This document shows positions 51,507 through 59,554 of a DNA stretch of 64,000 nt, in pieces. The translations under genes and the position numbers were made by a program. This DNA is from a virus, in IMG/VR virus record IMGVR_UViG_3300009194_000010, positions 1 through 64,000 of that record, one strand, 5' to 3'. The notes beneath the pieces are model-generated. The model had not been told where the DNA came from. It ran no database searches and worked only from the letters and a program-made list of their open reading frames with translations. Positions within the stretch are counted from its first letter, which is position 1; every line of letters starts with the position of its first letter.

Positions 51507-51519
51507 ATCTATGCCGTAG

Positions 51520-51553
51520 TTAAGTATTTGTTTGTGTACGTATTATATAGTGC
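51520..51553 (+). promoter_or_regulatory. Strong promoter, copy 2 of the duplicated element
   Basis: Identical 19-mer (51520-51538) and ATATAGTG (51545-51552) as in copy 1, spacing unchanged, 212 nt downstream of it. Confidence 0.7.
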
Positions 51554-51630
51554 TGGACGTGTCCTTTCGGAAATGGCCTGTGCTCTTGCTTGCTCGTTAC
51601 GGTTGATTGCCCTCCCCTTACCGGGAGGGC
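51551..51630 (+). ncRNA. Second short RNA, about 80 nt, with terminator
   Basis: Starts after copy 2 of the promoter, contains a small GGAC/GTCC hairpin, no coding potential, and ends in an 8-bp stem-loop GCCCTCCC/GGGAGGGC (51609-51630) followed by TCTTTTA. Its internal sequence does not resemble the first RNA. Confidence 0.6.
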
Positions 51631-51640
51631 TCTTTTACGT

Positions 51641-51654
51641 CGAAATGGTATAGC
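51641..51654 (+). promoter_or_regulatory. Promoter CGAAATGGTATAGC, copy 1
   Basis: 14 nt identical to 52268-52281, containing extended -10-like TGGTATAG, 53 nt upstream of the 51707 gene. Confidence 0.6.
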
Positions 51655-51706
51655 GTAACTAACATGCAATGTTTCCGTTTTCCCGACCAGCAACAAGGAG
51701 CAACCG

Positions 51707-52228
51707 ATGGACCTTACTGCATTAAGGGCATCATTAGAAGGATACGTCAACGCCGTTAAGGATAAGTTCGATACTGTCCAAGCGGCCATTACACACAATC
51801 AGACAATCGCGGTTTCTGATCCAGGGAGTACTCGAGTCTTTTCTGGTGATCAGACCGCGATCAGTGGAACGGATATCTTCCTGACCACTGATGTCACTCT
51901 AGAGACTGGGGTGGAGTATCTCGTCGAAGGGTATCTGGAACTCGTGACCGAAGGTGCCACCGCTGAAGCACTGGACGGCATTGAAGTTCAATCGCGCGTC
52001 GACGTGGATACCGTCACTCAAGCGTCAACCCTGCAACGCCTGTGGCGTGAGTACGACAATACCCAACACGTACCCATTATCCTGAAAACCATGGTGACAG
52101 GTACCGGGGCGGCAATGACCTTGGACCTGAGTGTCTACCATGAGACTGCCGGGTTTACCCAGACGGGTGATTCCACGTTCCGGGCGCAGAACTGTGTACT
52201 GACCATTCGCCCAACCGTGGCCAGTTAA
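51707..52228 (+). CDS. Hypothetical protein, 173 aa
   Basis: AAGGAGCAACCG precedes the ATG. N-terminal helix (LTALRASLEGYVNAVKDKFD) followed by a beta-rich Thr/Asp-rich domain, a layout seen in phage fibre or decoration proteins. Single gene with its own promoter and terminator. The virion role is a guess. Confidence 0.75.
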   Translation: MDLTALRASLEGYVNAVKDKFDTVQAAITHNQTIAVSDPGSTRVFSGDQTAISGTDIFLTTDVTLETGVEYLVEGYLELVTEGATAEALDGIEVQSRVDVDTVTQASTLQRLWREYDNTQHVPIILKTMVTGTGAAMTLDLSVYHETAGFTQTGDSTFRAQNCVLTIRPTVAS

Positions 52229-52238
52229 TGCCATACCG

Positions 52239-52261
52239 CCCCTCCCCTTTAGTGGGAGGGG
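52239..52261 (+). terminator. Stem-loop followed by TTTATGC
   Basis: 8-bp stem CCCCTCCC/GGGAGGGG with a seven-base loop, then TTTATGCG. The next promoter begins seven bases later. Confidence 0.8.
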
Positions 52262-52267
52262 TTTATG

Positions 52268-52281
52268 CGAAATGGTATAGC
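52268..52281 (+). promoter_or_regulatory. Promoter CGAAATGGTATAGC, copy 2
   Basis: Identical to 51641-51654; lies 32 nt upstream of the helicase start. Repeated use supports function. Confidence 0.6.
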
Positions 52282-52312
52282 ATTAATTATTCACTCACGT
52301 TAAGGGATCGTT

Positions 52313-54361
52313 ATGTTTTCCAAGGTTAGGCGCATACTCGGGAATATCAAGGTTGTACAAACGGAAAAAGAAATTGTGGTAACAGGGATTCCTGCCGATA
52401 CCATGGCACGTGACATCTCTAAAATCTGGCGTACGTCGCGTATCAATAAAAACATGTTCACGACACTGTCGCGTAACACGTTAGCCTTCCCCCTGTTCTT
52501 CGCCACTGATGTCATGTACATGTTGGAAACGATGACGACCCACCGGAGTCGCCATACCAATGTGCGCACACTCACCAAGATCAAGAACCTGCTACTGGAG
52601 AATACCTGGTTACAGGACACACAGTTAGAGACCACCCCGCGTCTGGATCTACGTAAATTGACGAATCTGATCTATACCCCGAAGGACTACCAGCAGGAGT
52701 TTTTCGAGGCGTACGATCGTCTGACCCAACAATACCAGCTCCGTGGGTATCTACTGGCTGCCGCTGCGGGTAGTGGTAAGACCTACATCAATCTGGCATT
52801 GGCGGAGTGTCTGGGGGCTGAACGTATTATCGTCATCTCACCCAAGAATGCTACCGAACGGGTTTGGGAGGCAGAAGTCCAGAAGCTCTTCAAGAAACCT
52901 CCGACCTATTGGGTTCAACAGCACGGCAAACCGTATAACGGGGAGCGGGTGGTCATTGCCCACTATGAGTCACTGAATAAACTCCTACCGATTGTAGATA
53001 AACTCAAATCACGTAAGACGATGGTGATTCTCGATGAGTCTCATAACCTCAACGAGATGTCCTCGCAACGCACCCAACTCTATCTCCAGTTGATTGAAGA
53101 AGTAGCAGCAGATGATGTTATCTGGGCATCGGGTACTCCCATCAAAGCCCTGGGCGCTGAAGCCCTGCCTCTGTTGAGAGCAATCGACCCCTACTTCACC
53201 CCGGATGTTGAGGAACGGTTCCGTAAGATCTACGGTCGGGATGGTAACCGTGGGTTGGATATCCTCAAACACCGCATCGGACTGATCTCGTTCAAAGTGG
53301 AGAAACACCAGTTAGGTCTGGATAAGCCCATCATCAAGAAACTCCCCGTGGTGATCCCGAATGGCAAGGACTACACCCTTACTGCTATTCGCCGGGACAT
53401 GAAAGCCTTCATCGATGAGCGCGCCAAGTATTACAACAGTCGACGCAAGGACGACCAGAAGTTCTACGACGAGATGTTGGATGTGTTCTTGAAGACAACG
53501 TCGAATAAGCGTCACAAGGACGAACTCAAACAGTACCGTACCTATGTCAAAGCTATCCAGAAAGCCGGTGGTGATGCGCGGTTTGTTGCTGAGGAGATCA
53601 AGTGGACCAACCGCTGGGAGAAAGAGGTCGTTATCCCGATGCTACCCAAGGAACACCGGGAACGGTTCAAGGATGTCAAGTCGGTGATCAAGTACGTTAA
53701 CTTGAAAATCCAAGGCGAAGCGCTGGGTCGGGTATTGGGGCGTAAGCGTATTGAGTGTCACGTGGATATGGTTCCCCATGTGGACTTTGCTGGTGTCTGT
53801 GGGTCCACGCCCAAGAAGACGGTGGTCTTCACCTCGTTTGTGGAAGCGCTGGAAGCCACCAAGGCGCACCTCGAAAAGAGTGACCTTAACCCGGTGGTGG
53901 TCTATGGGAAAACCAACAGTGAGTTGAATAAAACGGTCCAACTGTTTGAACAGCAAGAAGACCTCAACCCGCTGGTGGCAACCTACCAGTCACTGTCAAC
54001 CGCAGTGCCGCTGACCATGGCTGACACCATGATCATGTTGAATGCCCCTTTCCGCGCCTATATCCATGAGCAAGCCATTAGTCGTATCCACCGTCTGGGG
54101 GCTGATACTCAGACGACGGTATGGGAGTGCCATCTGGATACGGGGAATGAACCCAATATCTCAACACGTTCCGGCGATATACTGGCCTGGAGCCAACAAC
54201 AGGTCAGTGCTATTATGGGTATTCGTTCGCCCTTTGAGGTTGAGGAAAGCGATGGTACGTTGACCGTCTCTAGTGAAGACTATGAAGTGTCTGCTACTTA
54301 CAACCTCAAGCAAGAACAGCGTGAGGTGATGTCCACGCGTCCTCAATACCTGGATTGGTGA
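52313..54361 (+). CDS. SNF2-like superfamily 2 helicase
   Basis: 682 aa. Walker A AAAGSGKT (150-157), motif II VILDESHN (238-245), motif III WASGTPI and a C-terminal helicase motif VI-like AISRIHRLGAD identify an SF2 DNA-dependent ATPase of the Snf2/DEAD-like group. An N-terminal 110 residues are unique. Related proteins occur in phiKZ-type phages, where the role (transcription, repair or chromatin-like remodelling) is unknown. Alone between its own promoter and a strong terminator. Confidence 0.9.
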   Translation: MFSKVRRILGNIKVVQTEKEIVVTGIPADTMARDISKIWRTSRINKNMFTTLSRNTLAFPLFFATDVMYMLETMTTHRSRHTNVRTLTKIKNLLLENTWLQDTQLETTPRLDLRKLTNLIYTPKDYQQEFFEAYDRLTQQYQLRGYLLAAAAGSGKTYINLALAECLGAERIIVISPKNATERVWEAEVQKLFKKPPTYWVQQHGKPYNGERVVIAHYESLNKLLPIVDKLKSRKTMVILDESHNLNEMSSQRTQLYLQLIEEVAADDVIWASGTPIKALGAEALPLLRAIDPYFTPDVEERFRKIYGRDGNRGLDILKHRIGLISFKVEKHQLGLDKPIIKKLPVVIPNGKDYTLTAIRRDMKAFIDERAKYYNSRRKDDQKFYDEMLDVFLKTTSNKRHKDELKQYRTYVKAIQKAGGDARFVAEEIKWTNRWEKEVVIPMLPKEHRERFKDVKSVIKYVNLKIQGEALGRVLGRKRIECHVDMVPHVDFAGVCGSTPKKTVVFTSFVEALEATKAHLEKSDLNPVVVYGKTNSELNKTVQLFEQQEDLNPLVATYQSLSTAVPLTMADTMIMLNAPFRAYIHEQAISRIHRLGADTQTTVWECHLDTGNEPNISTRSGDILAWSQQQVSAIMGIRSPFEVEESDGTLTVSSEDYEVSATYNLKQEQREVMSTRPQYLDW

Positions 54362-54366
54362 CATAT

Positions 54367-54388
54367 CCCCTCCCCGACTGGGGAGGGG
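54367..54388 (+). terminator. Terminator after the helicase gene
   Basis: 9-bp perfect stem CCCCTCCCC/GGGGAGGGG with loop GACT, then TTCTTTTATGC; only six bases from the minus-strand gene end at 54394, so it can serve both. Confidence 0.85.
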
Positions 54389-54393
54389 TTCTT

Positions 54394-55092
54394 TTATGCT
54401 GCAACCACACGTAAGTCCTGGTCATGACAGGTTAGGGTCTTGGTGGAAAGGGAGATATGGAAGAACGGTTTGGTGAGGCTGGCCACCACGGAGTTTACTA
54501 CATCAGCGTAACGCACGGTTTGTTTTTCCGTGGTAAACTTAACCTCTTCTAAGGACCCACCTCCTTGCTGAATGTCCTTTTTCTGTAATTCCCACTTAGC
54601 CCGTTCAATCGCTTTTTCCCGTTTGAAATGGGGAACCGAAACCTGATAGAATTCCTGAATAAGGTACTCGGCTAGGTCTTTAATTTTCATGTCGTGTAGT
54701 TCGATTTCGGCATGATCGAGTTGAACATTGATGTCACACAGCGCCTCGTGATTCTGGCGGATGTCCTTGATCTGTTCCATGTCTGGATCAATTACCAGGC
54801 GCTTGACCTTCAGATGAATCACGTCACCAACCCGCTGGAGTTCCATATAGCGTGGGAAGTCCAGAAAACTCATGTCCTTCTCTTCATTACATAACATGGT
54901 CGCTAGGTCGAACAGAGACTTGGTCTCTTGCTCCCCAGCCGCTTTCACCAGTGTCATGGCTACGTTACTGAACAGGGCGTGGGGATAGCTGGTGGCCATT
55001 AAACGACGCAGGGTGGATTCCGCCCGGGTCCGCCGAACAGGTCGCTGCTCAATCAGCGCTAGGGGAGATTGAATGTTTTTATGTGATTTCAT
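54394..55092 (-). CDS. Hypothetical protein, 232 aa
   Basis: Overlaps the upstream stop as TAATG. Basic N-terminus (RPVRRTRAESTLRRL), then a helical domain and a C-terminal half with HFKREKAIERAKWELQKKD. No motif recognised. Last gene of a run of four coupled genes from 56136. Confidence 0.75.
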   Translation of the reverse strand: MKSHKNIQSPLALIEQRPVRRTRAESTLRRLMATSYPHALFSNVAMTLVKAAGEQETKSLFDLATMLCNEEKDMSFLDFPRYMELQRVGDVIHLKVKRLVIDPDMEQIKDIRQNHEALCDINVQLDHAEIELHDMKIKDLAEYLIQEFYQVSVPHFKREKAIERAKWELQKKDIQQGGGSLEEVKFTTEKQTVRYADVVNSVVASLTKPFFHISLSTKTLTCHDQDLRVVAA

Positions 55093-55319
55093 TAAAGAGA
55101 TTCCTGTTCACGATGAGCTTGGTCGATGGCGAGTTGAAGCTGCTCCTTTAATGCTTCAGCACCACTGATAAAGTTAGTGTGGGCTTCCGAACGATCGGCC
55201 CCGTAGCCGGTCAGATCAATGTGTCCATAACAATCGACACCACAGTCACTGTGACTAAAGTGAACTTCATGACTTTGGTGTTTTTGTTTCTTATCATCGT
55301 GGTGGTGTAAGATAGCCAT
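55092..55319 (-). CDS. Small His-rich protein, 75 aa
   Basis: Begins MAILHHHDDKKQKHQSHEVHF; eleven or so His residues in 75 suggest metal binding, with two Cys at SDCGVDC. Overlaps both neighbours by 1 nt as TAATG. Function unknown. Confidence 0.7.
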   Translation of the reverse strand: MAILHHHDDKKQKHQSHEVHFSHSDCGVDCYGHIDLTGYGADRSEAHTNFISGAEALKEQLQLAIDQAHREQESL

Positions 55320-55753
55320 TAGTCAACCGCTCCCTCCAGGGCCAGCCAGCTATCACGGATCGCCCGACTGTCGTGTAACGCGTTATGGGGTACCTTGGAC
55401 GCCTTACCCGACAACTCTTCCAGGATCTCAAAGGTAATCGGTTGGATCTCCATCCAATCCCCTGGTCCGGTTTCCAGACACTGACACAAATGCATAATGT
55501 CAATGGGGTAGTCGGCCATCACGTGAACCTTGGGGAACTGCTTGAGGAAGGCACGCAGTTTGGATTGGAACTCGGCATAGGTGACCGGGGCTTTTTCCAA
55601 ATACGGCATGACGTTCTTCTGGACCCAGGGGTCAATGGTATCTTGGACATCCAGGACTTCGTAGAATTCCCGCTGACCATCTTCCGATACCAACGCCAGT
55701 GAAATCAATTTACCGCCCAGGCTATTGAATTCACAATCACAAAATAAAATCAT
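55319..55753 (-). CDS. DEDDh-type 3'-5' exonuclease (RNase T/oligoribonuclease-like)
   Basis: 144 aa, short for the family. Exo I is FCDCEFNSLGGKLISLAL (D6, E8), Exo II ADYPIDIMH, Exo III HNALHDSRAIRDSW with the His and Asp. The full DEDDh set is visible, so it should be a single-strand nuclease or nanoRNase. It could be the exonuclease missing from the DNA polymerase, but the size fits an independent enzyme. ATGA overlap with the upstream gene. Confidence 0.85.
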   Translation of the reverse strand: MILFCDCEFNSLGGKLISLALVSEDGQREFYEVLDVQDTIDPWVQKNVMPYLEKAPVTYAEFQSKLRAFLKQFPKVHVMADYPIDIMHLCQCLETGPGDWMEIQPITFEILEELSGKASKVPHNALHDSRAIRDSWLALEGAVD

Positions 55754-56136
55754 GCCAGCTCCTCCAGGGTTTTCTTGCGTAAATAAAGTTGTGCTGCAGT
55801 TAAGGTAACCGTGTCCCGAAACGTCTGTTGGGGGTGTCGACCTGTCAGGACCATTGCGGCAATATGCCCACCAGGAACATGCACGACTACCTGTACTTGA
55901 TCGCTTTTCAGCCAGGTAGTTCCGACATGGAAACCCCCGAGCGTGACCAGATCCAGGGCATGATCACCAACACCGAGTGGGCACCACGGTCCTTCCCTGT
56001 GAGGAAGCCAAAAAGTACTGCCGTCAGTGGCCCATTGTCCACCCGTTAACCCCACACCGAGCGCCGCATATTCGATTAAATTCGGGTCTTCTAATGCAAT
56101 CCGATCGCCAGGACGATAACTCAATTGGTCAGCCAT
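55750..56136 (-). CDS. Hypothetical beta-rich protein, 128 aa
   Basis: Gly- and Thr-rich beta protein (YAALGVGLTGGQWATDG) with a helical C-terminus. First gene of the coupled run to 54394. No clear ribosome site, so the start is less sure. Confidence 0.7.
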   Translation of the reverse strand: MADQLSYRPGDRIALEDPNLIEYAALGVGLTGGQWATDGSTFWLPHREGPWCPLGVGDHALDLVTLGGFHVGTTWLKSDQVQVVVHVPGGHIAAMVLTGRHPQQTFRDTVTLTAAQLYLRKKTLEELA

Positions 56137-56190
56137 TACGAAACTCGCTAAAGTAACATTGTCATGTAATGGGTAACTTTTGTATTTTGC

Positions 56191-56220
56191 AAAAAAAAAA
56201 AGAGGCCCCGAAGGGCCCCT
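56191..56220 (-). terminator. Intrinsic terminator
   Basis: 8-bp stem with one mismatch, loop CGAA, and eleven T on the minus strand, three bases after the 56223 gene. Confidence 0.85.
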
Positions 56221-56222
56221 AG

Positions 56223-56771
56223 TTATTCTCCCCGAGGTGCGATCGGAACGACCCGACCACCCCCAGAGCCCCGGCGGTTGCTTTTAACCTCCCGGATCTT
56301 CAGGTAGTTCATACCACACTGGTATTTCCCATCATCACTGATGTACATCTGGAAGTGATGACGGAACTCCGCGCGGATCAGACTTTGCAGATCACTGGGG
56401 ACGTGGAACACCTTGAGGTATTCGTTGACCAGCCGCATCCCCACCGTGGACTTGAGTTCGCGGTTTTCTTCCTTCGCCCGCTCCCGAACCAGCCACATGC
56501 AAATTGTACCCACCACCGAGGCATCCAGGTTGTAGGTAGAGTTGCCGGTTCCCCGGTTCTTGATCTCACTGCCCAGTGCACCAATTTGACGTGCAAGGCC
56601 GATGAAGCAGTAGGTGTGTCGGGTGAACAGCCACCGCAGACCAGTGTGGCCCAGGGTGAAGTTCAGGGTAATAAGCCCAGCCTGGATCAGGCTGGAGTCA
56701 TGGATGGTGTCCAGCTCGTGGGGTCGGATGACGTCTCGGACAGCTTCGAGTGCATCGTTGAGTTCTGACAT
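56223..56771 (-). CDS. Hypothetical protein, 182 aa
   Basis: Start preferred at ATG 56771 (MSELND) because AGAGGA lies eight bases upstream; ATG 56813 is also possible. Helical protein with several Cys and Arg residues, and a basic Gly/Arg-rich tail (NRRGSGGGRVVP) that could bind nucleic acid. Function unknown. Confidence 0.7.
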   Translation of the reverse strand: MSELNDALEAVRDVIRPHELDTIHDSSLIQAGLITLNFTLGHTGLRWLFTRHTYCFIGLARQIGALGSEIKNRGTGNSTYNLDASVVGTICMWLVRERAKEENRELKSTVGMRLVNEYLKVFHVPSDLQSLIRAEFRHHFQMYISDDGKYQCGMNYLKIREVKSNRRGSGGGRVVPIAPRGE

Positions 56772-56869
56772 ACGGTTGTCCTCTTGAAGACGACGGTTCA
56801 GCATAGTGCTCATCTAATAGCCCCTTTGGGTTCTTTTACATTCTTCCGATTAAAGATAACTACTGGATG

Positions 56870-57250
56870 TTACTCGAACTTGGCCCTGCAGCGACGACAG
56901 TAATGCTCGCTCAACTCCAGCGCATCGTCGATCTGTTGTCCGGCTGTGGCACCTGAGAATGCGCCAGCACCTGCCCCAGTCATCGTCGACATCAGGATGC
57001 CGGCGAGGCCAGCGGCCGTCAGCCCAGCGGCAATCGCGGGGATGTTCCACCCCGCAAACGTAAAGACCGTGTTCTTGAAGCCGAAGTGTGCTGCGAGCTC
57101 AGACGCTCCTTTAGCGCCTGCATAGCCAGCAGCAAACCCCAGGCACGCACCACCCACAGCACCGGCGGAGGCACAGACTTTTCTGGCGGTGTTCACTTTG
57201 TGAACCCGGGAAGAAGATTTACAGATAGGACATTCCGGTTTGTTCGTCAT
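56870..57250 (-). CDS. Zinc-ribbon membrane protein with glycine-zipper, 126 aa
   Basis: CPICKSS near the N-terminus and CRRC at the C-terminus frame two Gly/Ala-rich hydrophobic segments (about 25-50 and 70-100). GAGAGAFSGATAGQQIDD resembles glycine-zipper membrane domains. Probably inserted in the inner membrane with a split zinc site. No recognised family. Confidence 0.75.
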   Translation of the reverse strand: MTNKPECPICKSSSRVHKVNTARKVCASAGAVGGACLGFAAGYAGAKGASELAAHFGFKNTVFTFAGWNIPAIAAGLTAAGLAGILMSTMTGAGAGAFSGATAGQQIDDALELSEHYCRRCRAKFE

Positions 57251-57267
57251 GGGTGATGCTCCTTGGG

Positions 57268-58053
57268 TTATTGCCGGAACAGGTGGTAGTTGGGATTTAG
57301 CCCAATCACCTCCATGTCGGCATTGTGGCAGACTTCCATGTAACAGTCACTGGTATCGGTGGCAATGGGGATATACTCCGGAAGCTCTTCACGCCGCAAC
57401 CGGTAATCGATCCCCTCATCGTCGGTATAGTCACAGAAGTCCCCACGTGGGTTACACCACAACGTGTAGGTTTTCTGGGCGTTGGTCGTTTCTTGAGACG
57501 TGGTGTTACTGACAGGTGCCATCCCCTCGGTGTGACGGTAGAAGGCATCGGCATCGTTCTCGATCAGGGGTACCTGGAATGCATCTGCCAACGGTCCAGT
57601 ACCTTTACGGTAGATACGGGCATACCCGGTATCAGGATCGCGGTTGAGGTAGAAGCCTCGAAGCAGTTGGATTTGGTCCATGTGCAGACCTTTCCAAACA
57701 TCGCTATCGGCAGGGTAGTCCAGTTTACCGAGGTATTCTCCTGTGGTGGTGTCGACGCAGGTACCCCCGGTGCAGTCCGCATGGGTGATCCGTTGAATGG
57801 TTTCAACGTAGATCTGCCCGCCATCCTCCTTGATGGTGACCCGTTCGGTTATCGAGTCCATCTCCTTAGGACGACATCGGACCAGAAGTTTTTGGCCCAG
57901 GTACTGTGGCCCCACCTCCATGTAACAACCCATCTCGTTGGGGAACTCAGCGGTATAGAACGAAGGTGTTTCGTAGTACCACCAGTCGGCGTGAGCATCC
58001 GCCATGCCACCAAAGGCAACCATAGCGAACAGCATCAGAAAGAACTTTTTCAT
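57268..58053 (-). CDS. Secreted protein with signal peptide, 261 aa
   Basis: Start at ATG 58053 after AAGGAG; the longer frame to 58152 is rejected. Residues 1-21 (MKKFFLMLFAMVAFGGMADA) form a classical signal peptide, so the protein is likely exported to the periplasm. The mature part has about nine Cys, suited to disulfides. Phage-encoded periplasmic proteins can block superinfection or help lysis; nothing here decides which. Confidence 0.85.
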   Translation of the reverse strand: MKKFFLMLFAMVAFGGMADAHADWWYYETPSFYTAEFPNEMGCYMEVGPQYLGQKLLVRCRPKEMDSITERVTIKEDGGQIYVETIQRITHADCTGGTCVDTTTGEYLGKLDYPADSDVWKGLHMDQIQLLRGFYLNRDPDTGYARIYRKGTGPLADAFQVPLIENDADAFYRHTEGMAPVSNTTSQETTNAQKTYTLWCNPRGDFCDYTDDEGIDYRLRREELPEYIPIATDTSDCYMEVCHNADMEVIGLNPNYHLFRQ

Positions 58054-58127
58054 GGGTGACTCCTTGACGGTCTCGTAGCGGTGATGATTGGGGACAGTAC
58101 GCCCCACGTTTTTCGGGTTCATTTTAG

Positions 58128-58709
58128 TTACTCTGCATAACGGAAATACCACCGTCCCCGGCAGGGACGGTAGGTATGTTTTTGATCGTGGTGACGATGG
58201 TAGAAAGACACCATCCCGTTTTCCTTCAGTACGATTTCCAGTGTGTCCGTTTCACGGGTACGGACCTCATCCAACAGGAGACGTAGCTGTTCTTTCATTT
58301 CGTTATGGGAGACGACCCCGCTGGTGATTTGGGCGGGGGTATCACCATAGGCCGGTAAGTGGCCTTGGCGCTCTACGCTCCCATGACCCTCGTAGATACA
58401 ACGCAGTAGCTCCATAAGGTCATCACACAGACTCACCAACGAAGAGCGCTTAGCGAGCAGCTGTGGGAGTTCTAGTGACTGGATCACACGCAGCTCACTG
58501 GGTTCGGTACTGTAGGGCCGACCTAACACCAGCTGTTCGGGTGAAATGCGAATCGCCAGCCGCCGCTGGTCCATCCCTTCACGCCGGTCGGTAGGTTGAA
58601 GGTGCAGGTCCGGAACTTGGCCTTCCCCGTAACCGGCCAACACAACCTGCAGAAACTGGACGAAACAACGCTCAGTACTGGCTGATGCAAAACTTAGAAG
58701 ACGGAACAT
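58128..58709 (-). CDS. Hypothetical protein, 193 aa
   Basis: AGGGGG before the ATG. Leu-rich helical protein with a basic aromatic C-terminus (SFYHRHHDQKHTYRPCRGRWYF). Terminator on the 5' side, so it may lead an operon with the secreted protein. No family recognised. Confidence 0.7.
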   Translation of the reverse strand: MFRLLSFASASTERCFVQFLQVVLAGYGEGQVPDLHLQPTDRREGMDQRRLAIRISPEQLVLGRPYSTEPSELRVIQSLELPQLLAKRSSLVSLCDDLMELLRCIYEGHGSVERQGHLPAYGDTPAQITSGVVSHNEMKEQLRLLLDEVRTRETDTLEIVLKENGMVSFYHRHHDQKHTYRPCRGRWYFRYAE

Positions 58710-58739
58710 GCTAAACCCCCTAGATAAAAAAATAAATAA

Positions 58740-58757
58740 CCGCCTCCGTAGAGGCGG
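58740..58757 (-). terminator. Intrinsic terminator
   Basis: 7-bp stem CCGCCTC/GAGGCGG with loop CGTA, followed by TTATTTATTTTTT on the minus strand. Confidence 0.9.
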
Positions 58758-58766
58758 CGGTATCTG

Positions 58767-59012
58767 TTACGCGTTGCTACGGCTGTTGGCCAACACCAGC
58801 ATCAGTACCCGAACACACCCAGCAAGCAAGACGCCGAGGGTAGCGAAGTTGAATCCAATGTAGCCAAGGGCTGATGCGACAACCACCGTCAGTACCAGGT
58901 TGACCACGATGATCGAGGTCGGCAGGTTGGGAAGCACCTTCCAGCCAACGATGATTTGGTTCAGAGCGATGAGGAGGGTAGCGGCGAAAATGACGAGATC
59001 AAGTGCGAACAT
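58767..59012 (-). CDS. Small membrane protein, 81 aa
   Basis: AAGGAAATCAGC precedes the ATG. Two or three hydrophobic stretches (VIFAATLLIALNQI, IIVVNLVLTVVVASALG, ATLGVLLAGCVRVLMLVL). Similar in layout to the next gene, so possibly a duplicated pair. A holin-like or superinfection role is imaginable but not shown. Confidence 0.8.
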   Translation of the reverse strand: MFALDLVIFAATLLIALNQIIVGWKVLPNLPTSIIVVNLVLTVVVASALGYIGFNFATLGVLLAGCVRVLMLVLANSRSNA

Positions 59013-59051
59013 GCTGATTTCCTTTTTACGTTCTTTCGTTTTTTAATGGGG

Positions 59052-59312
59052 TTATGCGTAACGGGACATCTTGACCCAACCGCTCAGGGCGAGAGGACCA
59101 AGGCTTGCCGCAACTGCCAGAGAGGTGAACACGTAGCCCGCCTCTTTCAGTTCGATGGTGGCGACCACGGCCACGATAGCGATAAGGATAACCTTAAAGC
59201 CATTGGGTCGACCCATGGGGTACGGGAAACCCCACATGGCGCCCTTACGCCACAGGGCGATAAGAGCGATCAGACCAGCAATGGCGATGTCGGGGGTGAT
59301 ATGTTCCATCAT
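59052..59312 (-). CDS. Small membrane protein, 86 aa
   Basis: GGGAGCAGGAAC precedes the ATG. Hydrophobic segments IAIAGLIALIAL, VILIAIVAVVATIEL and SLAVAASLGPLAL. The second half (ELKEAGYVFTSLAV) is laid out like the same part of the 58767 product. Function unknown. Confidence 0.8.
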   Translation of the reverse strand: MMEHITPDIAIAGLIALIALWRKGAMWGFPYPMGRPNGFKVILIAIVAVVATIELKEAGYVFTSLAVAASLGPLALSGWVKMSRYA

Positions 59313-59326
59313 GTTCCTGCTCCCTT

Positions 59327-59428
59327 TTAACGTTGTTGGCTGAGACGGGCAAGGGCTTCTGCCGCGAGGCGCTGGGCTTCACGCTGCTGATAGGCTTTGC
59401 GATACTCTTGGAATTCTTGGATGCTCAT
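59327..59428 (-). CDS. Small helical protein, 33 aa
   Basis: ATG 59428 follows TAGGAGGTGTGCC, an excellent site. Gln/Arg/Ala-rich single helix (MSIQEFQEYRKAYQQREAQ). Too short for gene callers but very likely translated; first of a three-gene unit with the two membrane proteins. Confidence 0.65.
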   Translation of the reverse strand: MSIQEFQEYRKAYQQREAQRLAAEALARLSQQR

Positions 59429-59512
59429 GGCACACCTCCTAAGGATAAGTACTTTATAATTCTTTCCGTTTATTCACCTTAGTTATATAGGTCTCAGATT
59501 TTTTAGAATGCT

Positions 59513-59544
59513 AAAAAAAAAAGACCTCTCCGTAAAAGAGAGGC
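59513..59544 (-). terminator. Intrinsic terminator
   Basis: Stem GACCTCTC/GAGAGGCC with a T-run of ten on the minus strand, after the 59555 gene. Confidence 0.85.
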
Positions 59545-59554
59545 CTGTGGTCCA

